The notes under the pieces were generated by a model. That model saw nothing but the letters and a program-made list of their open reading frames with translations. It ran no database searches and was not told the origin of the DNA. Positions 32,600 through 44,739 of a DNA stretch of 64,000 nucleotides are shown here, in pieces; within the stretch, counting starts at the first letter, position 1, and each line of letters opens with the position of its first letter. Made by a program: the position numbers and the translations under genes. The stretch spans positions 74,654,001 to 74,718,000 of the forward strand of contig NC_134013.1 of NCBI RefSeq assembly GCF_040712315.1, read 5' to 3'. This DNA comes from Castanea sativa (taxonomy: Eukaryota > Streptophyta > Magnoliopsida > Fagales > Fagaceae).

Positions 32600-33130
32600 T
32601 AGATGATTACTAACAAGTTTGAATGGATGTTTTTGTTTAGTGTCATTTCATGATGCCTAGGTTTTTTTTTAATATTTTTTTTATTTAAATTTATATTTTC
32701 CTTATTCTCTTTACAATTTAGTATTTCTCAATGCCAATAAATTTGGATGATTGACAGCAGGTTTGAATGAATGTTATTATTTAGTGCCATTTTATGATAC
32801 TCAGTTTTTTATGTATCGTGTCCATAATTTTCCTTATTGTCTTTGCAGTTTGGTACTTCTTAATGCCAAAAAATATGGATGATTGCCAATGTGTTTGAAT
32901 AGATATTTTTGTTTAGTGTCATTTTGATTTTTTAACGTGTGAATGGAACATGTTCCTGACCCTATTTTGTTTAAACTTTAAATGGAACATTTTCCTCATA
33001 TATTTTAGGCAACTTTATGCTCAAGAGCGCAAGCACATGTAATCTTTATATATGATGCCCAGGCTTTCCATTATCATGTATCTTTTCCTTCTTGTCTTGG
33101 CAACTTGGTACTTCTTAATGCCAAAAATAA
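32600..33130. repeat. ~135-140-bp imperfect tandem repeat, three to four copies
   Basis: 'gatgatt..' followed by 'gtttgaat.gatgtt' and 'tttagtg.catttatgat' recurs with starts at about 32602, 32744 and 32878, and a partial copy ends near 33130 ('ttggtacttcttaatgccaa'). It lies after the transposase, where the 3' UTR would be. Confidence 0.8.
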
Positions 33131-33193
33131 GTGTGAAAAATAAAGGTGAAAAGAACAAGGTCAAATAATAATGGATGTAATTGACTGCCATAG

Positions 33194-34585
33194 TGATGGA
33201 AATATGCATGTGCGCAGCGGAAAAATAATGGATATACTTCATTCATAAAAGTTAACATGTACTATATAAGTTTCAGAATTTGAGAACAAAAGAGTGTACC
33301 TTGGAGCGGTGAATTTCAAAACATAAGATCAAAAGCGCTTGGGAATACTTTCAATCTTCTCTAATTCCACTAACGCCCAAGATGTGTGGTCTTTCAATCA
33401 GTTCCAAAGGGAGAAAATGTCAAAGTGTCTAACACTTCTTACACCACTTCACAATAGTGTTCTTACAAAATTCTCTACAGAAAATTCTGTATGTTTCTCC
33501 CTTTGTGTCTAACCGATTATCTAATTGGGCTGGCCTTTTGGGCATTTCTAATTGGGCTTAAATGTATGGCTTGGAATGGGACCAAAAGGGACCAATAAGA
33601 CACTAGCTCCAATAGGCCTTGGGTTTTTCTGTCAACTCTTGATAAGTCCAAAGTTACCATTAATTATATTTAATACCACTATATAATTATAGTTGCACTC
33701 TAGGTCTTATCTATAAATTATATCCCAAGAATTTATTGTACATGCAACCCCTTTATAAAATATTCGTAGTAATACAAAGTCATAAATAAAAACTGCCACT
33801 TTGTAAATTACTACATCTTATCCTTGACTTCCCGGTTTAATCCTTTAAATTTATTCATTATATATTTATGAAATCCAATTCCACAAATATATATACTTTA
33901 GTAACTTTTTACTAAAGTGGTCAGGCCTAACTCTCTGAATAACGATCCCATTAAACTTCTTTCAAGGGAATATTTTGTATCTCCGTTAAGAGATTATGAA
34001 TTTCATCTTGAGAATAAATGTTCCATCAACACTAAATGTGGTTGCCCAACATCCTGAGGTTTTGACCATTACTCTAGATCTCACTCCTGATATATCAAAG
34101 CAACCTACACCTCATGATCAAGTCCATTATTCTCTCAGGATTAAGAGTTCATGCAAATATAAGTCGTGAGTTTATTATTCATTTGATAGTCGTTAGAAGA
34201 ATAATAAATCTCACACGGTCCAATTCAATATGTTTTAACTCTTAAAACATATCAACATATGAACTAGAAATCTCCATTTCCATGATCAAGACAAATCATC
34301 TTAGTTGATATGTTATAGTCTTCGCAGATGAAATGCCCAATTTTCATCACCGACTACGAACTATATTTTGAGTCTACAAGGAACTTGTGATTTACATCTT
34401 CTGTGACTAAATCACATACAATACATCTCATGGGCTATATGATAATGTCTTAATATTCATGTTACCATTATTTTTAGATAATAATAAAACAACTTTATTA
34501 ATCACAATATTATGCCATACACAATATCATGCATAATATTATACATAACATCATACAATAGGATTTAAGGGCACTAATCCTAACA
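33194..34585 (-). repeat. 3' LTR of the copia element
   Basis: 1392 bp. On the minus strand it runs TGTTAGGATTAGTGCCC...CATTTCCATCA-type end. It shares 'gcatgtgcgcagcggaaaaa' with the other LTR at the opposite side. Confidence 0.93.
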
Positions 34586-34599
34586 ATCTCCCACTTGCC

Positions 34600-37500
34600 C
34601 TAAAGACTATTGTGCACTAATCTAACTCCCATCTCCTCCAAATGTGACTCGAAAGTCCTTTGGGGCAAGGCTTTGATAAAGGGATCCGCTAGATTCTTTG
34701 CACCATCAATCTTTGCTACAACTATATCTCCACGAGCAACAATGTTTCGAATGATGTGATACTTTCTCTCAATGTGATTTCCTTTCTTGTGATTCCTTAG
34801 ATCTTTGGATTGTGCAACCGCTCCATTATTGTCGCCGAACAATGTAATAGGAACTTGCTCAATTCTTACAACACCAAGATCAGAAAGGAATTTCTTAAGC
34901 CAAACAGCCTCCTTTGCTGCCTCACAAGCAGCAACATACTCGGCTTCCATGGTGGAGTCAGCAATACAAGATTGCTTAACACTCTTCCAACTTATGGCTC
35001 CACCTCCCAAGGTGAAAACACATCCCGACGTGGATTTTCTGAAATCTAGATCCGACTGAAAATCTGAATCTGTGTAGCCAATGGAAATCAAATCCTCACA
35101 ATAGTAAACAAGCATATAATCTCTTGTTCTCCGTAAATACTTGAGAATATGCTTCACAGCTTGCCAATGTTTTGGTCTTGGATTTGATTGATATCGGCTA
35201 ACCATGCCAACTGAATAACAAATATCCAGTTTAGTACAAAGCATGACATACATGAGACTTCCCACAGAAGAAGCATAGGGAACTTGTCTCATCATATTTT
35301 CCTCCTCTTGAGTCTTAGGCCTTTGGTCATTAGACAGAGGAACTCTATGTCTAAAAGGAAGTAATCATTTCTTGGAGTTTTGCATACTAAACCGTTCTAG
35401 AACCTTATCTATATATCCAGCTTGTGACAAACCCAATATCCTATTTTTTCGATCTCGCCAAAGCTTGATCCCTAGAATATAGTTACCTTCGCCCAAGTCC
35501 TTCATATCAAATTGGCTTGACAACTAAACTTTAACCGATGACATTACTCCTACATCATTTCCAATGAGTAGAATTTCATCAACATAAAGCACTAGGAACA
35601 TTACTACTTTGTCTTGATGTCTTTTGTACACACATGATTCATCAAGATTTTTTTCAAAACCAAATGATTTGATTTCTTGATCAAATCTGATGTTCCATGA
35701 CCTAGATGCTTGCTTAAGTCCATAAATGGACTTTTTTAACTTGCATACCATATGCTCTTGGTTCTTTACTATGAAATCTTCCGGTTGCAACATGTAGAAT
35801 TCTTCTTCAAGATTGACATTAAGAAATGCAGTCTTAATATCCATTTGTCAAATCTCATAATTATAATGAGCAGCAATGGATAAGAGAATTCTGATAGATT
35901 TAAGCATGGCTACTGGCGAAAAGGTTTCATCATAGTCAATGCCTTCTTTTTGTGTATACCCTTTCGCCACTAGTCTTGCTTTAAAGGTTTCAACCTTTCC
36001 ATCTATCCATCTCTTCCTCTTGTAAACTCATTTGCAACCAACAGGTTTAATGCCGTTAGGCGCCTCTATAAGATCCCAAACTTGATTGGAATACATAGAA
36101 TCCAATTCAGATTTCATAGCTTGGACCCAATGATGTGCATCTATATCATTTATTGCTTCATCATAAGTGTAACGATCTGATTCAGCCTCTTCAGAGATAG
36201 CTTCATAAGTTTCTCCCAAACCTAAGAATCTCACAAGAAGCCGAACAATTCTCCCACTACGACGAGGCACCTGTATACTAGACATCTCATGAGTAGTATC
36301 TTGTGGTGTATCTAATACAACCACATCATTCCTAGTTTTGTCCAACGACTGTTGATTTACAAATTCATTCATTTCAGCCAATGCAACTCTGCTTCTAGGA
36401 GTAAAATTATTCATATAGTTATTTTTCAAAAATTTAGCATTTGTACTAACAAAAATTTTGTTATCATTTCGACTATAGAATAAATAACTCCTAGTTTCTT
36501 TTGGATAACCCACAAGCAAACATACTTCTGATTTTGATTCCAACTTATCAGGCTTCCCCTTTAGCACATATGCTAGACAACCCCAAATGTGGAGATACCT
36601 CATACTAGGCTTACGCCCACTCCACAATTCCATGGGTGTTTTGGGAATAGATTTTAATGGAACTAAATTCAAAAGATTTATTGCTGTATCTAAGGCATAC
36701 CCCCAAAAAAATTGGTAAAGTTGAATAATTCATCATGGGCCTAACCATTTTCAAAAGAGTCCTATTCCTTCTCTCCGCTACACCATTTTGTTGAGGAGTT
36801 CCAGGTGCAATTAATTGGGATACAATCCCATTTTGAATTAGGTAATCCTTGAAATCCCCAAGAAGGTATTCGCCACCTCGATCAGATCGAATGGCCTTTA
36901 TGCGTTTGCCTAATTGATTCTCAACTTCAGCCCTAAACTCTTTGAACTTTTCAAAGGTTTCGGACTTCCATCTCATTAGGTACACATAACCATATCTTGA
37001 GTAATCATCCGTGAAAGTGATGAAATACTTATAACCTCCTTTTGCTTGGGTTAACATAGGACCACATACATCTATATGAACTAATTCAAGCTATTCTTGG
37101 GCTCTTCTACCTTTTGCATTAAAAGGTCGTTTGGTCATTTTACCTTCCAAACAAGATTCACAAACTGGAAATTCATCAAAATCTATGGGCTCTAAGAGTC
37201 CATTTTGTATCAGTCTTTGAATTCTATTTGAATTAATATGACCTAAACGTAAGTGCCAAAGATATGCATCACTAGAAGGAAACTTTCTTTTTAATGATTT
37301 TACATGAGAGTTATCATCTAATTCAGAATTATGTAATTCATGCTTATCAGGAGTTAAAATATAAAGACCATCCACAATATTGCCAGAACAGATAAACATT
37401 TTATCCTTCTTTATTACAACATTGTCTTTTAGGATAATACAATACCCATGTTTACCTAAATAAGTTGCAGAAATCAAATTCCTACGAACATTAGGTACAA

Positions 37501-37885
37501 ACAGACAGTCTTGCAATATTAAAACCCTAGACTCAAAACACAAATTAACAATACCAACAGCTTCAACTGGAATTTTGTTCCCATCAACCAAAGTAAGAAA
37601 CAATTCCCCTTCACTCAACTTTCTAGTCTCCTGAAACCACTGCAAAGAATTGCAGATATGATTAGTACAACCTGAATCCACACACCAGGAATCCGTGGGA
37701 TTCTGTACCAAACATATTTCAAGAAGAAAGGAAATTTTCATAACCTTGTTCTTGGCAGCCTTAAACTTTGGACAATTTCTCTTCCAATGTCCTTTCTCAC
37801 CACAATGGAAACACTTTCCTTTGAACTTCTTTCCTTTATCGGCAACCCCTAAGGAAATTTTCTTACCCTCTTGCTTAGTGAAGTC

Positions 37886-37917
<32 letters not shown>

Positions 37918-38578
37918 CCTTGCCTTTCGACTTAGGTTGAGAAGTAGAAGCTTCACCAATATTGGCTTCAACACTAGAAGTACCAAGAATGTCTTCCGCT
38001 GCTACCAACTCATTCATTAATTCAGACAATGAATAAACCTTTTTGTTCATATTATAATTCAGTCTGAATTCCTTGAATGATTCCGATAGTGACTGGAGTA
38101 TCATATCTACTTGGGATTCTCCATCAATGTCGGCACCTAAAACCTCTAAAGTATTCAGATTAGAGATCATTGTAAGACAATGCTCTCTCACTGAACTACC
38201 TTCAACCATTTTGGTATTATAAATTTATTTCATGATTTCTTGCCTTGCTGAACGGCCTTGCTCACCAAACATCTTCTTCAGACTATGCATAATGTCCGAA
38301 GCTAGTTCTACATCCTGCATTTGATGCTGTAGAACATTTGAGATGGATGCTAGGATATAGCACTTGGCCATTTCATTAGATTTCTGCCAACGATCATATC
38401 GCTATTTTTCCTCAATAGGAGCATCTAATGAAGGAAAGCTAGGACATGGTTAAGTAAGCACATATTTGTGCTCTTCAGCTATTAAAACAATGTCTAAATT
38501 TCTTTTCCAGTTAACATAGTTGGATCCAGTCAGTTTGTTTTGATTAAGAATAGAAACAAGTGGGCTAAATAATGCCAT
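34600..38578 (-). pseudogene. Copia gag-pol polyprotein, broken
   Basis: Reads from ATG 38578 to a stop at 34600. Gag has TAA at 38452-38450, TAG at 38404-38402 and TAA at 38227-38225, then a lysine-rich run and a CCHC knuckle (CFHCGEKGHWKRNC, near 37800). Protease: SWCVDSGCTNHIC, near 37680. Pre-integrase zinc region: LWHLRLGH to CESCLEGK. TAG at 37093-37091 precedes the integrase core (FTDDYSRYGYVY, IRSDRGGEY, PQQNGVAERRNRT). A frame change lies near 36705 in an A-run. RT follows with TGA at 36030-36028 and another stop near 35848; its active site reads LYVDEILL instead of a double Asp. A stop at 35526-35524 is followed by RNase H (IGYTDSDFQ, EAEYVAACEAAKEAVWL, FGDNNGAV). All main domains are present, so this was once a full element, but it cannot make a functional polyprotein. 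Confidence 0.88.
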
Positions 38579-39204
38579 GTTCAAATCTGAAAATAATAAA
38601 CATGAATACAATAAGTAAATTGGACATTATCAATTTAGAATATGAGCATCTAATATGGAACCTTAACAAAACCATAAAATAATATATGCAACGACAACCT
38701 AATCCATGTCTATAATTCCTTGGAAGCAAGTAAATTATAAACACTATGATTGATTGAGAACTATTCTCATTATTAGTGATATTATGATAACTCTTATCAA
38801 ACACTAATAATATGCCGTTTTTCTTTTAGTCTCTAAGTAATAATGACATAGCTCCGAAGGGAGGTTAACATTAAACTTAGTCTAGTGTACACCATTGACT
38901 GAATTCTATGTGAATCATCAAGTAACTCCATGGTAGCGTGGTCGTTCTTAATGTAAAAACACATAAATTCATCATTAAGAAGTTTAACCTGTAGTACCAT
39001 GAATTAAACACCCTCCAAAGGGAGCAAGGCATATACACCAAGGCGAGGTGCTTAATCATACTACTATAAACCGTCAATGGAGATCGTGAGATCCAATCTT
39101 TGTATCTCTCTCCTACTAGATGTTTTAAAATAAATTTTTTTTTAAATTTAAAACATGCATAAACTAATTACAAATTGCCTTGCTCTTTATATATGTAAAA
39201 ACAC

Positions 39205-39370
39205 TTAGGAAAAATTCTAAATTCACAGTCCTCGATCGATCCTCGACAGATTCTCGATCGATCGAGAATAAGTTCTATAAAGGTCGATCAATTCTCGACA
39301 GATCCTCGATCGATCAAGAGATCTTCTGTCAGCTCGATAGATGCTCAACAGATCCTCAATCGATCAAGCA
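39205..39370. repeat. Short 'tcgatcgat' repeats in the copia leader
   Basis: 'ctcgatcgatc', 'ctcgacaga' and 'atcctcgatcgatcaagag' style motifs recur six or more times at a spacing of roughly 15-40 bp between the 5' LTR and gag (minus strand). Non-coding leader of the retrotransposon. Confidence 0.7.
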
Positions 39371-39689
39371 TCGCAAATTTTGAATTTTCCAGAATTCTTC
39401 TAAGACAGTTTTTCTACGTTTTCATGTACAAAACAACCAACATACGATCATAATGAACATAAATTGATATCAAAACTAAATTTCATTGATGCTATAGCCT
39501 TAAAGTTCAGTTTAACACACTTAAACTAAAAATTAAACAACATCAGAACATCAAAATCAGTTTTTATCAAACAATAATTTCAACAATCACGCAGAAAACT
39601 ATTTTCTAACAACATGAAATCATTGTCAACAATTCCAAAACTCAAAACATATTAAATAGATACGAAATGAAGACCGCTCTGATACCATT

Positions 39690-41081
39690 TGATGAAAATA
39701 TGCATGTGCGCAGCGGAAAAATAATGAATCTACTTCATTCATAAAAGTTAACATGTACTATGTAAGTTTCAGAATTTGAGAACAAGAGAGTGTACCTTGG
39801 AGCGGTGAATTTCAAAATCGAAGATCAAAAGCGCTTGGGAACACTTTCAATCTTCACTCCAATTCCACTAACGCCCAAGATGTGTGGTCTCTCAATCAGT
39901 TCCAAAGGGAGAAAATGTCAAAGTGTCTAACACTTTTTACACCATTTCACAATAGTGTTCTTACAAAATTCTCTACAGAAAATTCTGTATATTTCTCCCT
40001 TTGTGTATAATAGATTATCTAATTGGGCTAGCCTTTTGGGCCTTTCTAATTGGGCTTAAGTGTGTGGCTTGGAATGGAACCAAAAGGGACCAATAAGACA
40101 CTAGCTCCAATGGGTCTTTGGCTTTTCTGTCAACTCTTGACAAGTTCAAAGTTACCATTAACTATATTTAATACCATTATATAAATATAGTTGCACTCTA
40201 GACCTTAATAATAAATTATATACCAAGACTTTATTGTACATGCAACCCCTTCATAAAATATTCGTAGTAACACAAAGTCATGAATATAGACTGTCACTTT
40301 GTAAATTACTATATCTTATCCTTGAGTACCCGGTTTAATCCTTTAAAGTTAATCATTATATACTTATGAAATCCAATTCCATAAATATATATACTTTAGT
40401 AACTTTTTACTAAAGTGGTTAGGCCTAACTCTCTGAATAACAATCCCATTAAACTTATCTCAAGGGAATATTTTGTATTTCCGTTAAGAGACTATGAATT
40501 CTATCTTTAGAATATATGTTCCATCAATACTAAATGTGGTTGCCCAACATACTGAGGTTTTGACCGTTACTCTAGATCTCACTCCTGATATATCAAAGCA
40601 GCTTACACCTCATGATCAAATCCATTATTCTCTCAGGATTAAGAGTTCATGCAAATATAAGTCGTGAGTTTATTATTCATTTGACAGTCGTTAGAAGAAT
40701 AATAAATCTCACACGGTCTAGTTCAATATGTTTTAACTCTTAAAACATATCAACTAGAAATCTCCATTTCCATGATCAAGACAAATCATCTTAGTTGATA
40801 TGTTATAGTCTTCGCAGATGAAATGCCCAATTTTCATCACCGACTACGAACTACATTTTAAGTTTACAAGGAACTTGTGATTTACATCTTCTGTGACTAA
40901 ATCACATAAATCACATACAATGCATCTCATGGACTATATGATAATGTCTCAATATTCATGTTACCATTATTTTTAGATAATAATAAAACAACTTTATTAA
41001 TCACAATATTATGTCATACACAATGTCATATATAATGTCATACATAATATCATAAGATTTAAGGGCACTAATCCTAACACA
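39690..41081 (-). repeat. 5' LTR of the copia element
   Basis: 1392 bp, bordered inside by the initiator-Met-type primer-binding site and outside by the CATAG duplication. Compared with the 3' LTR it lacks about 8 bp near 40755 and has an extra 'aatcacat' near 40905. Confidence 0.93.
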
Positions 41082-41086
41082 TAGTT

Positions 41087-42173
41087 CATATTTGCAAACT
41101 CAAATTACATCATAGTATCTATTACAAACTCAAAATTACATCATTTGAAACTAGTACATTAGTTAGCCTTTAAGCTAACATCATTGTGCTGCAAGCCTCC
41201 ATATGAGATACTTGAAGACATTTGTAACCTGGTACAAATAAATTACAATTAGTTTCAAATGAACAGCCACAAAAAAAACCCACAATAACATACATAAGCA
41301 TAAAAGAACAGCCAAACAATATGAGCTCCAAACAAAAGTATTATACGAAATCATCATCTAAAACTTATGATTGATGACAGATTGAGAATAAGTCACCAAT
41401 AGCAAAAATATTAAACACCAAAGTATCGAGGCAAGTCCTAATTTTGAAAATTTTGTGGATATTCTCATCAAATGTTTGTCAAGTAGCCTTCTAGCATTTC
41501 CCTGCCAAATAAAGTGTTTCACACAACTCTTTGAATAAATCAAAAGTAAGGAAAATCTAAAAATCCATGGTCTGAAATAGAAAATAATGTCTTCACATAG
41601 AATCTGATATTAACATATATATATATATATATATAGAAACACCCTTGCTGTTCATTTATCAATACAATTATTCACTTACAAATGGAAAGGGCTACCACCT
41701 GTAAAATAAAGTGTTTGTTGAAGTGTTAAGAAAAACTTCCCCTAGACACCCAAGTTAAGGAGTGTCTAAAATTACTCTTACACCACCAAAATCTCAAGAA
41801 AAACATAATAAAAGCTTAAAATTACTCTTACCCTGTATTGAAATTAAGCCTAATAGATAATAACAAACTCACTTGTTTATTTCCCCAAAGTAATGCAGAG
41901 CAAAACTTAGTTGACCATTCTCTTGCAACTAAGGTCTTTTAAAACCAATCCATGCTAATTAAAACCTAACTGTTCTTGCTTGATGCATCAAACAAGTGAA
42001 GAAAGTAAAAATCAGAGACAAATGCTAAACAATCAGATAGGGATAGTAGACAGCCCAAGTCCCAAAACTATTAAGTGTACAACCACATCATATCAATTAC
42101 ACTTGATAATTTAGAAAAGGCTCTAATTAGTATAGAAGAATATTCACAGTATCAGAAATACAACAATATACAA
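41087..42173. other. Internal MULE DNA right of the copia insertion
   Basis: Continues the MULE body after the nested element. Contains a TA microsatellite (about 41613-41635) and a small duplicate ('aaaattactcttac', about 41768 and 41817). No second gene was recognised on either strand, although in MuDR-like elements a mudrB-type gene would be read leftward from the right TIR. Confidence 0.5.
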
Positions 42174-43050
42174 ACTTGACCATCTCCATGTCTTGGCTCT
42201 TTTGCTGAATTTTCTGCGTGAATCTGATACCTTTTGAATCATGTGACAACCCCATGCAAAGGTTCATTTGAATGTGTTTGTCTGTATGTGTATATTACTA
42301 CAAGTGGGTCCAACAATTTAAGGTAGAAATGGTCTCAAACAGTTTCACAGTGGACTATAACGAGGTTTTTTTTTTTTTTTTGAGCTGCGACTATAACGAA
42401 GTTAAAGGGTTTTAAAATATGGAGTTTCTACATTGCAACATCCGTAGGGCCAATCTCCACTGATGCGAGATTGAGCATAAAAATCAAGTAAAAAAAAGAG
42501 TATATATAAGCAAAACGCCAAAACATGAAGTAGAAAAATGCAAAAAATACACAAAGTTGAGCCAAATGAAAACATGAAATTAAAAGCAGGAAAAGACTAA
42601 ATCGTTGAATTTCGAGGGAGCCAAACATGAAGTAAGGATGAGAGAGAGAGAAATCGTGAGATAGAGAGAGACACACCCGGTGCTGCTGGAATAGAGAAAG
42701 CGCCGCCGGAGTAGAGAACGCGCTGCCGGAAGAGAGAAGGGGCCGTCAGAAGGAGGCTCTGCCCTTGTTCTGCAAATTTTCTTATCAAAAAAAAAAAAAT
42801 GATTTGGGTTAAATTAATTTGGGTTTAAAAAAAAAAACTAACGTGGCAGGACGTGTGTTCGTTAATGTGGCAATAAATTAATTTTTTATTTAAGTCGTTT
42901 GACACGTTAGACTTTTCCATTCATGAGATAATGGTAGGAACTAAGTTGACACGACGCTAAAAATTTAGGGACCAAATTGACACAATTGAAATATTACGGA
43001 CCAAATTAAAATATAGTGTAAAGGATAGAGACCATTTATGTAGTTTGCCC
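42174..43050 (-). repeat. Right TIR of the MULE
   Basis: Inverted copy of 28133-29012. It has a poly-T plus 'gagctgcgactataacg' duplication (about 42363-42402) that is absent from the left TIR, and a GA-rich tract near 42640-42670. Its end at 43050 is followed by eleven A and 'tta'. Confidence 0.88.
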
Positions 43051-44039
43051 AAAAAAAAAAATTAAAAAAAAAACTATAATGATGCAACTATAGTCACAAA
43101 ATCTGTGTTAGAGACTAAGAGCTTTTCAAACAATATTCTTCTTCTACTGGCAGTTAAGCAACCTGTCTATTTAGAATTTTGAAAACTGCCAATGTAAAAG
43201 ACACAAATAATGAAAAATTCCAGGCTTTTTCTTTTATTTTTGGGTGCTTAAATAGGCCAAAACGTTTATTTCGTATCCCCTACATGTACACACAAATCAT
43301 TTACTCGTCTGATTGAACTATGGAGGCTTCTCATCATCATCATCATCATCATCATCTAATTTACTGGTATCTTCGATGGAAACACCATCTTCCGCTCGTT
43401 TATTGATAATCTTCTAGTTCTACCCAAGCCTAAGCTTATTTACGCTCCTATCTGTTTCTTGGTAAGTTTGGGCCCCAAAGCTGGGTTATTCAACAGTCTT
43501 TTTAGGCAAGAATTAATACACAAAATAATAAGGCCAGGATTGTTTTGGACTGGTCAAAGTTGGGCCCAGATTATTAATGACCATCTTGAATTTTTAAAGT
43601 TCGGGCTTTTGACACTGTGCCATGCTAGACTTAAGACTTGACAGACAAGGAGAAGTTTCCATCTCATGTAAATAATTCAGAAGACATAACCGAACTAATT
43701 TGATTTCACAATTATTTTAATTGAAATTGTTGTATCTTCAAAACACGATTTCAAATTCAGTGTGAATGGAATGTGCAACAGATGTAATAATCATTACTGA
43801 TCCGATAATAGGTCTAATTAAAAGAGTAGAGCTTCCCTGCTCGTTGAATTCGATTATGCATTATCGTACCTCCACTAAAGACGGCCATGCACAAATGACG
43901 ATGAGCTTGGCTTCCGAAGTCATGCGTTGAATGCAAGCAATGCAAGTCAGCATGTAAATAATGGAAGGAAAGGATTATTACTGAGTGGCATAAACTATTT
44001 TGTTTACTTTTTTTTGGGTCATATTACACCGCTCTGGAT
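43051..44039. other. Intergenic DNA right of the MULE
   Basis: A CAT microsatellite at 43334-43367 lies in a short open frame starting ATG 43321 that would encode MEAS plus eight histidines, but it stops within about 26 codons. From about 43371 another frame reads a plausible 30-residue stretch (GIFDGNTIFRSFIDNLLVLP) ending at a 'ttg|gtaagt' donor-like site near 43461. No homology is recognised, so no gene is called. Confidence 0.35.
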
Positions 44040-44232
44040 GAATTTTTCACATGTTATAATATTTTTATAATATTTTTACAACAAATCACATATGATTAGT
44101 TGTTATTGGTTCAAATTTAAACCTAACACAAAAATTACTTTTTTACCCCAACAATAACAACCGGTAACAACCTAAAATTTAAGATTTGTTGTAAAAATAT
44201 TGTGAAAATATTGTGGACATATCATTTCTCTT
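44040..44232. repeat. Foldback (MITE-like) element, family copy 2
   Basis: Shares with 492-668 and 49247-49490 the core 'ttattggttcaaatt', 'attacttttt.accccaacaataacaacc' and the terminus 'attgtggacatatcatttct'. The arms pair imperfectly. Confidence 0.65.
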
Positions 44233-44569
44233 TTCTGCATTTGTTTGCGAAGAACCTTGCCAGTCAAACAATTAGGTAACATTCACAACCAAGATATAGG
44301 ACTTCAAGGACATCCTGCTTTGAAATCTTGGAGTGTATTACTATTTGCATTCAATTCTAATCGTCGTAAGCATAATCTGACTTTTATTTTGCTTCTTTCT
44401 CTGCCTCTGTTTTTCTTTTCGAGTAGGCGACGCTTATCTAAGCAATTCTTGCTGTGTCATGGTTTGAACTTTGAACGGAAAAGGGTTGAACTTGTATTGT
44501 TCTCTATACACTTTACACGGGATCCATCATCCATTGTCCTTTAAGTTGGAAACACGTAAACTCTCATGA

Positions 44570-44738
44570 TTTCAAATCGAAAATTTAGATCTACAAATTT
44601 TTAAAAATAAACCTATAGATCATTGTGGATAAGCTGCACGTACGTGACCAATCTCATTTTTCAAATCGAAAATTTAGATCTACAAATTTCTAAAAACAAA
44701 CCTATAGATCATTGTGGATAAGCTGCACGTACGAGACC
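44570..44738. repeat. 89-bp tandem duplication
   Basis: 'tttcaaatcgaaaatttaga' at 44570 recurs at 44659. The units agree through 'gataagctgcacgtacg' with only a few substitutions. Confidence 0.9.
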
Positions 44739-44739
44739 A

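Larger units (their letters stand above)
33194..41081 (-). mobile_element. Complete Ty1/copia LTR retrotransposon nested in the MULE
   Basis: 7.9 kb in minus orientation. Both LTRs are 1392 bp (33194-34585 and 39690-41081), with TG...CA ends and an exact 5-bp target duplication CATAG (33189-33193 and 41082-41086). Next to the 5' LTR (the right one), the minus strand reads TGGTATCAGAGCGGT at about 39673-39687, the initiator-Met tRNA primer site. Next to the 3' LTR is a purine tract, AAGTGGGAGATTG, at about 34586-34598. Gag-pol is present in canonical copia order but carries several stops. The LTRs are equal in length but differ by scattered substitutions and balancing small indels, so the insertion is old enough to have drifted. 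Confidence 0.95.
28133..43050 (+). mobile_element. Mutator-like element (MULE) with ~880-bp TIRs
   Basis: The ends 'gggtaaactacataaatggt' (28133) and its inverse at 43050 begin inverted repeats of about 880 bp (28133-29012 and 42174-43050). Inside are a MuDR-type transposase gene (29237-32445) and a later-inserted copia element (33194-41081); without the copia the element is about 7.0 kb. Flanks read 'taaaaaaaatta' on the left and eleven A plus 'tta' on the right. This is compatible with a 9-11-bp target duplication blurred by poly-A slippage. Long TIRs and a 9-11-bp duplication are the MULE norm. The transposase is broken, so the copy is no longer autonomous. Confidence 0.85.

Noticed and set aside
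43321..43400. A histidine-rich short protein
   Set aside because: The frame stops shortly after a CAT microsatellite and lacks any supporting homology.
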